Origin: Pseudorhodobacter sp.
GTDB lineage: Bacteria > Pseudomonadota > Alphaproteobacteria > Rhodobacterales > Rhodobacteraceae
Assembly (NCBI GenBank): GCA_024642045.1
Contig: JAHEBX010000009.1
Span: 1 to 44,461 of the forward strand
Reading direction: 5' to 3'
DNA: 44,461 bases
Below are positions 28,533 through 36,261 of the stretch, one piece after another. A model generated the notes under the pieces. That model was not told where the DNA came from. It saw only the letters and a list, made by a program, of their open reading frames with translations, and did not search any database. How positions within the stretch are numbered: the first letter of the stretch is position 1; each line of letters opens with the position of its first letter. The translations under genes and the position numbers were made by a program.

Positions 28533-28684
28533 CACTTCGAAGGCCATCTTGATCTTGCATTCCACGACGGGGTGGCGCGTTCAGATAGAGACTGAACGCA
28601 GCGGTCAGAACGCCTTATCAGCCGTCTTCGGTGACGGTCACAACGCTTTGCGCAAAGCGCGGGCAGATACGAAGGAACTATCAG

Positions 28685-29923
28685 ATGTCGTCAATTTTGA
28701 CCAACAACAGCGCCATGGTTGCCCTGCAAACCATGAAAAGCATCAACAAAAGCATGAGCATGACGCAGTCGGAAATCTCGACCGGCAAATCGGTTTCGAC
28801 TGCAAAGGACAATGCAGCAGTCTGGGCAATTTCCAAAACGATGGAATCGGACGTCAGCAGCTTCAAAGGCATTTCTGACAGCCTTAACCTTGGCTCGTCG
28901 ACGATTTCGGTCGCCCGTCAGGCGGCAGAGACCGTGACGGACCTGCTCACGCAAGTGAAGACCAAGATCGTTGCTGCACAACAAGACAACGTCGACCGGA
29001 ACAAGATCCAGACCGACGTCGTCCAGCTGCAAAAGCAAATCGAATCCGTCGTCGGTGCGGCGCAGTTTAACGGTCTCAACATGGTCAACAACTCCAACAG
29101 CGTCGATATTCTATCGTCGCTTGATCGGAGCGCAGGCAGTGTCACCGCATCGTCGATTTCGGTCTCCGGCCAAAACCTTTCGACCGGGTCTTATGTGAAA
29201 AACGATGTCTTCGTCGCCGGCACCGCAAGTTCGATTTCCACCGATGCCGATACCTTCGTTATGAACCTGGACAAAGCCAGTGGCGCAAGTGATTTCACCA
29301 TCCAAGATGGTGCGAACGCTTGGACTGCGGGCGACAAAATCAGCTTGAACATCGGCAGCAAGACGGCAAGCTATACCGTCTCGGCCAATGATCTGGCCAC
29401 GGGCAATTCCACGATCGATCTGATCGCGGCCGGTCTCAAGAACTCGATCGACTCACTTGGAATTACCGGCCTGACGGTTGGCTATGACAGCGGTAACCCC
29501 GGCCAGCTTACGTTCGCCACGGGTGACGGGCTGACGCCAACGACGCCCGCTGCGGCAAACGATTTGACTATCACCGGACAATATACCAATGCGGGATCTG
29601 GTGGTCTCGCTGCGCTGAACACGATCGACGTTTCGACAAAAACTGGTGCTGCAACAGCGTTGGGCAATATCGAGGGCCTTTTGTCGACGGCGATCGATGC
29701 GGCTGCGGCCTTCGGTTCAGCGCAAAGCCGTATCGAAATTCAGACTTCCTTTGTCAGCAAGCTTTCGGACGCGCTGAAATCCGGCATCGGCACCATGGTC
29801 GACGCGGATATGGAGGAAACTTCGGCACGTCTGCAGGCCTTGCAGGTGCAACAGCAGCTGGCCACTCAGTCGCTGTCGATGGCAAATCAGCAGCCGCAGA
29901 ACATCCTGTCGTTGTTCCGCTAA
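28685..29923 (+). CDS. fliC: Flagellin
   Basis: A 412-aa filament subunit. The conserved N-terminal D0/D1 (MSSILTNNSAMVALQTMKSI, and QSEISTGKSVSTAKDNAA) and C-terminal D1/D0 (QSRIEIQTSFVSKLSDALK and QQPQNILSLFR) flank a variable Ser/Thr/Asp-rich middle (about residues 145-320). The protein leaves by the flagellar exporter, so it has no signal. Start 28685 is chosen for homology to other flagellins and AAGGA 9 bp upstream; 18 extra codons are open upstream. A perfect hairpin follows the stop, then flaF and flbT, which control flagellin synthesis. The symbol is generic; the local name could differ. Confidence 0.95.
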   Translation: MSSILTNNSAMVALQTMKSINKSMSMTQSEISTGKSVSTAKDNAAVWAISKTMESDVSSFKGISDSLNLGSSTISVARQAAETVTDLLTQVKTKIVAAQQDNVDRNKIQTDVVQLQKQIESVVGAAQFNGLNMVNNSNSVDILSSLDRSAGSVTASSISVSGQNLSTGSYVKNDVFVAGTASSISTDADTFVMNLDKASGASDFTIQDGANAWTAGDKISLNIGSKTASYTVSANDLATGNSTIDLIAAGLKNSIDSLGITGLTVGYDSGNPGQLTFATGDGLTPTTPAAANDLTITGQYTNAGSGGLAALNTIDVSTKTGAATALGNIEGLLSTAIDAAAAFGSAQSRIEIQTSFVSKLSDALKSGIGTMVDADMEETSARLQALQVQQQLATQSLSMANQQPQNILSLFR

Positions 29924-29930
29924 CGGTCAC

Positions 29931-29956
29931 GGCCGAAGGGTCCCGGCCCTTCGGCC
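29931..29956 (+). terminator. Stem-loop between flagellin and flaF
   Basis: GGCCGAAGGG (29931-29940) pairs perfectly with CCCTTCGGCC (29947-29956), a 10-bp stem with a 6-nt loop 7 bp past the flagellin stop. No T-run follows (AACCTTGATC). It probably stabilises flagellin mRNA and lowers flaF-flbT expression by partial termination or processing. Confidence 0.6.
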
Positions 29957-29991
29957 AACCTTGATCTTCAGATTTCCAGGAAGGAACTGCT

Positions 29992-30372
29992 GTGACCGCC
30001 CATTTCTCTGCGGCACGGTCCGTCTACGCACGGCCCGAAGCCACTCTCAAAACCCCCCGTGCGCTTGAATACGACATTCTGGCTCGCGTCACCCAACGCC
30101 TTACAACGGCTTGGAGTCGTCGCTCAGAGAATTACCCCCAGCTTGCCGCGGCGTTGGAGGAAAACCAGCGCATCTGGTCAACCCTTGCCAGCGATGTCGC
30201 CAGCCCCGGTAACGGCCTGCCTGCAAAGCTGCGCGCGCAGCTCTTTTACCTCTACGAATTTACAGCCAAACACAGCCGCGATGTGCGCGACGACAAGGCT
30301 TCGGTTGAAGTTCTTATCGATATCAACACCGCTGTCATGCGCGGCTTGCGGGGCCAGGGGGGTGTGCAATGA
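29992..30372 (+). CDS. flaF: Flagellar biosynthesis regulator FlaF
   Basis: A 126-aa helical cytoplasmic protein. FlaF is found only in alphaproteobacteria and is needed for flagellin translation or secretion, acting with FlbT. TPRALEYDILARVTQRLTTA, ALEENQRIWSTLASDV and LPAKLRAQLFYLYEFT are family blocks. It uses a GTG start preceded by AGGAAGGA with good spacing. Its stop overlaps the flbT start by 4 bp (ATGA), so the pair is co-translated. Confidence 0.92.
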   Translation: MTAHFSAARSVYARPEATLKTPRALEYDILARVTQRLTTAWSRRSENYPQLAAALEENQRIWSTLASDVASPGNGLPAKLRAQLFYLYEFTAKHSRDVRDDKASVEVLIDINTAVMRGLRGQGGVQ

Positions 30373-30773
30373 GCGGACTTGTTCTCAAACTCGGGCCCCA
30401 TGAACGCGTCTTGATCAATGGCGCCGTCATTGAAAATGGTGAAAAGCGGTCGCGGCTTGCGATCATGACTCCGAATGCGAACATTCTACGGCTGCGGGAT
30501 GCGATCCACCCCGAAGAGGTAACCACTCCTGTCAAACGCGTGTGCTACATAGCGCAGCTGGTTCTGTCTGGGGATGCCGTGGCAAGCGACGCTAAGCTGC
30601 AATTGCTGCGTGGGATTGAACAGCTCAGTCAGGTCTTGACGGATCACGACAGCCGCAATCTGCTGGCGCAAGCGACGGATTTCGTGCTGGAAGAGCAGCA
30701 CTATCAGGTGCTGAAAACCCTGCGCAGCCTGCTGCCAAGGGAAGAGCGGCTGTTTGCAGCCAAGCTGTCATGA
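30369..30773 (+). CDS. flbT: Flagellin translational regulator FlbT
   Basis: A 134-aa protein. In Caulobacter FlbT binds the 5' untranslated region of flagellin mRNA and represses its translation until the hook is done. KLGPHERVLINGAVIENGEK (about residues 6-25), LRLRDAIHPEEVTTPVKRVC, and VLEEQHYQVLKTLRSLLP are characteristic. No membrane or export signal. It overlaps flaF and the next gene by 4 bp each, so flaF, flbT and the DUF1217 gene form a tightly coupled trio just after flagellin. Confidence 0.94.
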   Translation: MSGLVLKLGPHERVLINGAVIENGEKRSRLAIMTPNANILRLRDAIHPEEVTTPVKRVCYIAQLVLSGDAVASDAKLQLLRGIEQLSQVLTDHDSRNLLAQATDFVLEEQHYQVLKTLRSLLPREERLFAAKLS

Positions 30774-31588
30774 GCTACACCCCAGCCATCCCGCTGACCG
30801 GCTATGCTGGCTGGGCCTTTTTGAAACGCACGATGGCCAGTCAACAGACGGCCATGGCTGCCACGACGGAAATCAAGAGCGATGAGGCCTACTTTCGCGA
30901 AAATATCGGCAAGATTTCGACCGCCGAGGATCTGGTTGGCGATCGTCGCTTGCTTAAAGTGGCTTTGGGTGCCTTTGGTCTTTCTGCTGATATCGACAAT
31001 AAATATTTCATCAAAAAGGTGCTGCAAGATGGCACGCTGAACACGACTGCTTTGGCCAATAAGCTTGCTGATAAACAATATCTAAAGCTGTCTGCGGCCT
31101 TTGGATTTGGTGATTTTCCCGTCCCCAGCACCAAGATTTCCACCTTTCCAGACAAAATTCTGGAGGCCTACAAGGCACGTCAGTTCGAAACTGCCGTCGG
31201 AGAGCAGGACGGCGATCTTCGCTTGGCGTTAAACCTCGAGCGTGAGCTGCCGGCACTTGCGGCCAAAACCAGCAGCGACGACACAAAATGGCTGACGATC
31301 ATGGGAAACACGGCTCTTCGTTCGGTGTTTGAAACGGCGCTTGGTTTGCCTAAGAGTATTGGGACATTGGATATCGACCAACAACTGACCGCGTTCAAAG
31401 ACAAATCGCAGGCTCAGCTGGGCAGTGCATCTCTGAGCCAGTTTAGCGAACCTGCTGCGATGGACAAACTGGTCAAACGGTTCTTGCTGCGCTCGGAAGT
31501 TGCGAATTTTTCCCAATCGAGCAGCAGCAGTACCGTTTTGGCAATGATGCAGCAAATTGTAACAAACGGCCGTCAGCGGTTCAGGTGA
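30770..31588 (+). CDS. DUF1217-family flagellar protein
   Basis: A 272-aa protein of the DUF1217 family, known from flagellar clusters of alphaproteobacteria but without a settled role. MSYTPAIPLTGYAGWAFLKRT opens the protein. EAYFRENIGKISTAEDLVGDR and a repeated VALGAFGLS / LSAAFGFGD pattern follow. The C-terminal half is helical and ends in a Ser-rich stretch. No signal peptide, so it is either cytoplasmic or leaves by the flagellar exporter. Coupled to flbT by ATGA. It converges on fliI with an 8-bp overlap. Confidence 0.82.
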   Translation: MSYTPAIPLTGYAGWAFLKRTMASQQTAMAATTEIKSDEAYFRENIGKISTAEDLVGDRRLLKVALGAFGLSADIDNKYFIKKVLQDGTLNTTALANKLADKQYLKLSAAFGFGDFPVPSTKISTFPDKILEAYKARQFETAVGEQDGDLRLALNLERELPALAAKTSSDDTKWLTIMGNTALRSVFETALGLPKSIGTLDIDQQLTAFKDKSQAQLGSASLSQFSEPAAMDKLVKRFLLRSEVANFSQSSSSSTVLAMMQQIVTNGRQRFR

Positions 31589-32903
31589 TTTTCACCTGAC
31601 GGAGATCAAGAACCGCTTGAAGCCTCTCGAAACTGCCGCTGACCCCCTCGATTGGCGCATTTTCTGCAAGGAAAGCATCCAGCGCGGGCCATAGCTTGAT
31701 AGCGCGATCGACCATCGGATCGGACCCTTTTGCGTAGAGACCGGCCTGGATCATCATCTCGGCGCGGTCCCAAGCGCCCAGAATCTGACGAGCCTCGGAA
31801 ATCAGCGCGTTTTCGGGGTCACTTGCCGCGTCGGGCAGACTACGTGACACAGACCGCAGCAGATCAATTGCGGGATAGCGACCGCGCTCGGCAATCTTTC
31901 TGTCCATCACCACATGACCGTCCAGCACACCACGCAAGATATCCGCGATGGTTTCCTCCATGTCAGACCCTGCGACCAGCACGGAAAACACAGCGGTAAT
32001 GTCGCCCTCGCCTTCCGGACCGGGCCCAGCGCGTTCCGCAAGTGACATGATCGCCTGTGCAACCGACGCAGGATAGCCGCGCAGTGCGGCCGTTTCGCCC
32101 GAGGCAAGCGCCACCTCACGATGCGCCTCGGCAAAACGCGTGATCGAGTCGGCGAGAAACAAAACATGCAAGCCTTGCGCCCGAAAGTGTTCAGCCACGG
32201 TCATAGCCGCCAAAGCACAGCGACGGCGCGCCAAGGCCGATTGATCCGATGTCGCCGTAACCACAATCGAGCGTGCCATCCCCTCGGGACCAAGCACTTT
32301 TTCCACAAACTCGCGCAATTCGCGCCCCCGCTCGCCGATGAGCGCGATCACCACGACGTCAGCCTCAACTCCGCGCGCAAATTTCGCCAAAAGCGAAGAT
32401 TTACCGACACCAGAGCCAGCAAAAAGCCCAATACGCTGCCCCCTCACCAAAGGCAAAAGCGTGTCAAACACCGCGACACTGGTCGAGAGCCGTTCGCCCA
32501 TCCGGCCACGCGACGCGGCAGCGGGGGCCTCGGCACGAACAGGTCTGGGAATCGCCCCCCGGAACAAGGGCTTGCCATCCATCGGGCGGCCATAGGGATC
32601 GACCATGCGCCCGATCCAAGAGTTATCGGGGGCAAGGCTGGCGGGCCCCATCAGCTCCACCTCCGCGCCAATAGCCAGGCCCTCCGATGGGCCTTCAGTC
32701 AGCACTAGCGCACCCAGCGAGGTCAGATTAAGCACCTCGCCCGCCAACCTGCCGTTGATGAGCACGCGATCGCCTTGGCAGGCGGTTTTGCCGAGCCCGG
32801 TTACCAGAACCGTCCCTCGCGATATCTCGGCGACCCGCCCGAGCGGGTTCGAGACCGCAACAACTGAAATTTCTGCGCACAGGGTATCGAAAACATGGCC
32901 CAT
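31581..32903 (-). CDS. fliI: Flagellum-specific export ATPase FliI
   Basis: A 440-aa F1-like ATPase that powers type III export of flagellar parts. Walker A is GLFAGSGVGKSSLLAKFARG (about residue 165), followed by ALIGERGRELREFVEKVLG and Walker B LFLADSITRFAEAHREVAL. The N-terminal beta-barrel is at residues 20-90. Start 32903 was chosen as it has GGAGA upstream and matches FliI length; 65 more codons are open further out but look non-coding. It is a lone minus-strand gene between two plus-strand blocks. The usual fliJ neighbour is not adjacent. Confidence 0.95.
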   Translation of the reverse strand: MGHVFDTLCAEISVVAVSNPLGRVAEISRGTVLVTGLGKTACQGDRVLINGRLAGEVLNLTSLGALVLTEGPSEGLAIGAEVELMGPASLAPDNSWIGRMVDPYGRPMDGKPLFRGAIPRPVRAEAPAAASRGRMGERLSTSVAVFDTLLPLVRGQRIGLFAGSGVGKSSLLAKFARGVEADVVVIALIGERGRELREFVEKVLGPEGMARSIVVTATSDQSALARRRCALAAMTVAEHFRAQGLHVLFLADSITRFAEAHREVALASGETAALRGYPASVAQAIMSLAERAGPGPEGEGDITAVFSVLVAGSDMEETIADILRGVLDGHVVMDRKIAERGRYPAIDLLRSVSRSLPDAASDPENALISEARQILGAWDRAEMMIQAGLYAKGSDPMVDRAIKLWPALDAFLAENAPIEGVSGSFERLQAVLDLRQVKIT

Positions 32904-32950
32904 CGGATTCTCCGTCTGTTGGCTGCTTACCCTTTCTAAAGGAATCACCC

Positions 32951-32965
32951 TTAAATCTTGGTGAA
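32951..32965 (+). promoter_or_regulatory. Candidate CtrA-like box between fliI and flgB
   Basis: TTAA-N7-TGAA (32951-32965) lies in the 82-bp gap between divergent fliI and flgB, 21 bp ahead of flgB. The spacing matches TTAA-N7-TTAA with one base changed. It could serve both directions. Confidence 0.35.
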
Positions 32966-32985
32966 GCGACCAAGGGAGAATCCCG

Positions 32986-33375
32986 ATGTTTGAAAACTTA
33001 GAGCTGACCAGAATGGCGAATGCGATGGCGCAGCAGGCCGGTGCCCGTTTGGGGGTCATCGCCCGCAATGTGGCGAATGCCGATACGCCTGGCTTCAAGG
33101 CGATGGACCTTCCGTCCTTTGCCGAAACCTATCAAAATAGCGATTTTGCGATGCGTGCAACGCGAGCTGAGCATTTCGATGCTGCGACCGACGCGTCCCA
33201 ACCGCAATTGCAACCGCGTCGCACCAAAGGCGCGGACGCACCCAACGGCAATACCGTCTCGCTGGAACAAGAGATGGTGAAAATGGCCGACGTCCGCCAA
33301 GACCATGAAATGGCCTTGGCGATCTATCGCAATACCACCGACATCCTTCGCGCCAGCCTTGGCAAAAGTCGTTAG
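32986..33375 (+). CDS. flgB: Flagellar proximal rod protein FlgB
   Basis: A 129-aa rod subunit exported by the flagellar apparatus. LGVIARNVANADTPGFKAMD (about residues 22-41) is the rod/hook N-terminal signature, and the C-terminal VSLEQEMVKMADVRQDHEMAL ends the helical D0 domain. Length is typical (about 130 aa). It opens a nine-gene plus-strand block of rod, export and ring genes; flgC follows 8 bp later. GGGAG precedes the ATG. Confidence 0.95.
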   Translation: MFENLELTRMANAMAQQAGARLGVIARNVANADTPGFKAMDLPSFAETYQNSDFAMRATRAEHFDAATDASQPQLQPRRTKGADAPNGNTVSLEQEMVKMADVRQDHEMALAIYRNTTDILRASLGKSR

Positions 33376-33383
33376 GGGCTGAC

Positions 33384-33764
33384 ATGAACGACCTTACCTC
33401 ATCACTTTCTCTTGCCGCCTCCGGAATGGAGGCTCAAGCGATGCGGCTGCGGCATGTCTCAGAAAACATCGCCAATGCCGATACCCCCGGATACCGACGG
33501 AAAACCGTAGGATTTCATGAGGCTATGGATAGCGGACTGGTTGAAACCAGCCGTGTTCATCTGGATCAGAGCCCGCTGGAAAGCATCTTTGATCCCGGCA
33601 ATCCACTGGCCGACGCCTCGGGCCACTACAATGGATCGAACGTCGATTTGGTGGTCGAGATCGCGGACGCACGCGAAGCGCAGCGAAGCTATGACGCGAA
33701 CCTCAAACTCTTCGACCAGACGCGTCAAATGACGCAGAGCCTGTTCGAACTTCTGCGCCGATAG
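33384..33764 (+). CDS. flgC: Flagellar proximal rod protein FlgC
   Basis: A 126-aa rod subunit with the ASGMEAQAMRLRHVSENIAN and ADTPGYRRK blocks at the N-terminus. The C-terminal NVDLVVEIADAREAQRSYDAN is a near-standard FlgC end. It joins FlgB, FlgF and FlgG to form the rod that crosses the periplasm. Length fits (about 134 aa in enterics). It lies 8 bp after flgB and 10 bp before fliE in the same block. Confidence 0.96.
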   Translation: MNDLTSSLSLAASGMEAQAMRLRHVSENIANADTPGYRRKTVGFHEAMDSGLVETSRVHLDQSPLESIFDPGNPLADASGHYNGSNVDLVVEIADAREAQRSYDANLKLFDQTRQMTQSLFELLRR

Positions 33765-33774
33765 GAGATCTAGA

Positions 33775-34065
33775 ATGGATATCAGAAGCACACTTGCCAC
33801 ACAAAACTACACTCAGGCGCGATCAGCAACCGCGCCTGAGCCACAGGGAGAAACTGGCGAGGGCATGCTTGGCCGATTGGTCGGCACCTTCGCCGAAACC
33901 CTGCAGCACAGCGAGGAAACCGCGCGCGCAGCGATGACTGGAGGCGCCGATCCGCATGCTTTGGTCCAAGCGCTCGCAAGCTCGCAGCTCGCCGTCGAAA
34001 CCGTGGCCACAGTGCGCGACAAAGTCGTTGAGGCCTATCAGGAAATCCTGAGGATGCCGGTATGA
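33775..34065 (+). CDS. fliE: Flagellar hook-basal body complex protein FliE
   Basis: A 96-aa small, Ala-rich helical protein that joins the MS ring to the rod. The C-terminal ALVQALASSQLAVETVATVR and KVVEAYQEILRMPV match FliE, where the last residues NMPV/RMPV are highly conserved. The N-terminal 35 residues are variable. It overlaps fliQ by 4 bp (ATGA), so the two are translated together. GGAG lies upstream of the ATG. Confidence 0.94.
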   Translation: MDIRSTLATQNYTQARSATAPEPQGETGEGMLGRLVGTFAETLQHSEETARAAMTGGADPHALVQALASSQLAVETVATVRDKVVEAYQEILRMPV

Positions 34066-34328
34066 CCCAAGAGGCGATCTACGACATTCTGCGGCAAGGG
34101 TTGTGGACAGCGGTGCTGATGTCTGCGCCGCTGCTGACAGTTGCGCTGGTGGCGGGGGTCGTGATCGGGCTGTTTCAGGCGCTCACCTCAATCCAGGAAA
34201 ACACGCTGACTTTCGTGCCCAAGGTCACCGCAATGCTGGCAGTTTTTTGGGTTTCGATGAGCTTTATGACCGCGACTCTCGTGGCCTTTTTCACCGATCG
34301 TATCATCCCATTGATTGCAGGGGGCTGA
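34062..34328 (+). CDS. fliQ: Flagellar export gate protein FliQ
   Basis: An 88-aa membrane protein with two helices: VLMSAPLLTVALVAGVVIGL and MLAVFWVSMSFMTATLVAFF. FQALTSIQENTLTFVPKV between them is the FliQ signature. Four copies join FliP and FliR in the export gate within the MS ring. FliR is encoded separately on the other strand 5 kb away, and fliP is not in the window. It overlaps fliE by 4 bp and is 1 bp ahead of flgF. Confidence 0.96.
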   Translation: MTQEAIYDILRQGLWTAVLMSAPLLTVALVAGVVIGLFQALTSIQENTLTFVPKVTAMLAVFWVSMSFMTATLVAFFTDRIIPLIAGG

Positions 34329-34329
34329 C

Positions 34330-35040
34330 ATGGATGCTGCAGGCTATACCGCTCTCACCCGTCAGTCGGGTCTGATGCGAGAAATGCGGGTCGTTGCAAA
34401 TAACATTGCCAATATCTCGACAACAGGCTTCCGTCGAGAAGGTGTTGTTTTTGAAGAATATATTACCGGGGGCAAGGACGGACCGTCGCTCTCGATGGCC
34501 ACGGGCGATGCACGCGTGATCGACCTTTCCCAAGCAGGCTTGTCACAAACCGGTGGTGCTTTCGATTTTGCAATTCAGGGCGAAGGGTTTTTTCAAGTTG
34601 AAACCCAGGATGGTCCGCGTTTGACCCGCGCGGGCAGTTTCACACCATCAGCAACGGGCGAATTGGTGACAAATGACGGATATCGGCTGTTGGACGAAGG
34701 TGGTGCTCCGGTCTTTATCCCCCCGACCTCCGGTCAAATCGCGGTCGCGCAGGACGGCACAATTTCGGCAGATGGCGCTCCGCTTGCCAAGATTGGCCTT
34801 TGGCAGGCGGGTGACCCGCTCACGCTAAAACATCAGGCCGGTACGCTGTTTTCTGCCAATGCTGTGGTTCCGGCGGAGGGAGCCAAGGTGATGCAGGGCT
34901 ATCTGGAAGACAGCAACGTCAACCCAGTTCAAGAAATCGCCCGGATGATCGAGGTGCAGCGTGCCTACGAACTCGGTCAAAGCTTTATGGATCAAGAAGA
35001 CAAACGGATGCGCGGCGTCATTGATACGCTGGGCCGATAG
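34330..35040 (+). CDS. flgF: Flagellar basal-body rod protein FlgF
   Basis: A 236-aa proximal rod protein. The N-terminal block ALTRQSGLMREMRVVANNIA with NISTTGFRREGV is the rod signature, followed by FDFAIQGEGFFQV and RAGSFTPSATGELVTNDGY. The C-terminal VNPVQEIARMIEVQRAYELG ends the D0 helix. Start at 34330 is set by GGGGG just upstream, next to the fliQ stop; an earlier ATG at 34315 lies inside fliQ. Length fits (about 250 aa). flgG follows 9 bp on. Confidence 0.95.
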   Translation: MDAAGYTALTRQSGLMREMRVVANNIANISTTGFRREGVVFEEYITGGKDGPSLSMATGDARVIDLSQAGLSQTGGAFDFAIQGEGFFQVETQDGPRLTRAGSFTPSATGELVTNDGYRLLDEGGAPVFIPPTSGQIAVAQDGTISADGAPLAKIGLWQAGDPLTLKHQAGTLFSANAVVPAEGAKVMQGYLEDSNVNPVQEIARMIEVQRAYELGQSFMDQEDKRMRGVIDTLGR

Positions 35041-35049
35041 GAGAAGACG

Positions 35050-35835
35050 ATGAACGCACTTCAAATCGCGGCTTCGGGCATGAGCGCGCAGCAGATGCGG
35101 GTCGATGTCGTGGCCCACAACCTCGCCAACATGTCGACGACCGGTTACAACCCCCGCCGCGCCGATTTTGCGGATTTGCACTACCAGCAGCTAACCCGCC
35201 CTGGCACCGTTTCGGCACAAGATGGCACGGTCCTGCCGACGGGCGTGCAAATGGGCATGGGGGTGCGTCCCTCATCGGTTTCGGTTGTCTTGGGTCAAGG
35301 CGCGCTATCCGCGACAGGCGGCGATCTAGATGTGGCGATCGAGGGAAAGGGCTATCTGGAGGTTACGCTGCCCGGCGGCGGCAGTGCCTATACCCGTGAC
35401 GGCGCGCTCAAGCGTTCGGCGGACGGGCTGATTGTCACCTCAGACGGCCACCAAGTCGCTCCCGGCATTACGATCCCGTCGGATGTGCGCTCTTTGACCA
35501 TCAACGCCGATGGCGAGATCTGGGGCAATTTCACCAATCAGGTGCAGCCTCAGCTTTTGGGCCAGTTGAGCATGTCAAGCTTTACCAATGACAAAGGGCT
35601 TGAGGCGATCGGATCGAACCTTTTTGTCGAGACGGCAGCGTCAGGGTCGGCCAATGCTGGTACACCTGGCCTGGATGGTCTGGGGACACTCCGGCAAGGT
35701 TATCTTGAAGAAAGCACGGTAGACTCGGTGCGCGAAGTTACCGAGTTGATCAAGGCGCAGAGAGGTTACGAGCTGAATGCAAAGGTGATCACCGCCGCCG
35801 ATCAGATGCTGTCCGCAACCACGCAGGTGCGGTGA
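35050..35835 (+). CDS. flgG: Flagellar distal rod protein FlgG
   Basis: A 261-aa distal rod subunit. ALQIAASGMSAQQMRVDVVA and HNLANMSTTGYNPRRADF open the protein; ARPGTVSAQDGTVLPTG-like text (residues about 50-70) is the distal-rod insertion that distinguishes FlgG from FlgF. The end, VDSVREVTELIKAQRGYELN, is a family hallmark. Length matches enteric FlgG (260 aa). AGGAG lies 5 bp ahead of the ATG. Its stop overlaps the flgA start by one base (TGATG). Confidence 0.96.
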   Translation: MNALQIAASGMSAQQMRVDVVAHNLANMSTTGYNPRRADFADLHYQQLTRPGTVSAQDGTVLPTGVQMGMGVRPSSVSVVLGQGALSATGGDLDVAIEGKGYLEVTLPGGGSAYTRDGALKRSADGLIVTSDGHQVAPGITIPSDVRSLTINADGEIWGNFTNQVQPQLLGQLSMSSFTNDKGLEAIGSNLFVETAASGSANAGTPGLDGLGTLRQGYLEESTVDSVREVTELIKAQRGYELNAKVITAADQMLSATTQVR

Positions 35836-36251
35836 TGTGGCGTCTGGCACTTTTCCTGCTGCCGCTGCCTGCTCTGGCCGATAGTCTGGTGGCCACGCGC
35901 ACGATCCGGCCCCATTCGAGCCTGACATCACAGGATATCACGATGGTCGAGATGGATATCGACGGCGCTATCCGCGATCCGGAACTGGCGATCGGGTTGG
36001 AAACCAAAATCGCCATCTATGCTGGAAAACCCATTCGCCCCGGTGACTTGGGGCCACCCACATTGGTCGAGCGCAATCAGATCGTGCCACTCGCCTATAC
36101 CTCCGGCGGGCTCAACATCATGACGGAAGGCCGCGCGCTGGCGCGTGGTGGCGTCGGTGAAACCATCGAAGTTATGAACCTGACCTCGCGCAACAAAGTC
36201 ATGGGGCAAATAGGCCCGGACGGTGTTCTTCGAGTCGTCCCTGCCTCTTAA
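35835..36251 (+). CDS. flgA: P-ring assembly chaperone FlgA, short form
   Basis: A 138-aa periplasmic protein with a Sec signal (MWRLALFLLPLPALADS) followed by a SAF-like domain: SLTSQDITMVEMDIDGAI, YAGKPIRPGDLGPPTLV, and GVGETIEVMNLTSRNKVMGQ. This is the C-terminal half of FlgA (219 aa in Salmonella); the N-terminal half is missing, as is common in alphaproteobacteria. It helps FlgI form the P ring. flgI is not next to it. The ATG at 35835 overlaps the flgG stop; a GTG at 35832 is possible. Confidence 0.93.
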   Translation: MWRLALFLLPLPALADSLVATRTIRPHSSLTSQDITMVEMDIDGAIRDPELAIGLETKIAIYAGKPIRPGDLGPPTLVERNQIVPLAYTSGGLNIMTEGRALARGGVGETIEVMNLTSRNKVMGQIGPDGVLRVVPAS

Positions 36252-36261
36252 GGATCGGTCT

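Noticed and set aside
28540-28570. Sigma-54 promoter before flagellin (GGCC...CTTGC)
   Set aside because: The GG and GC elements are 13 bases apart instead of the required 10.
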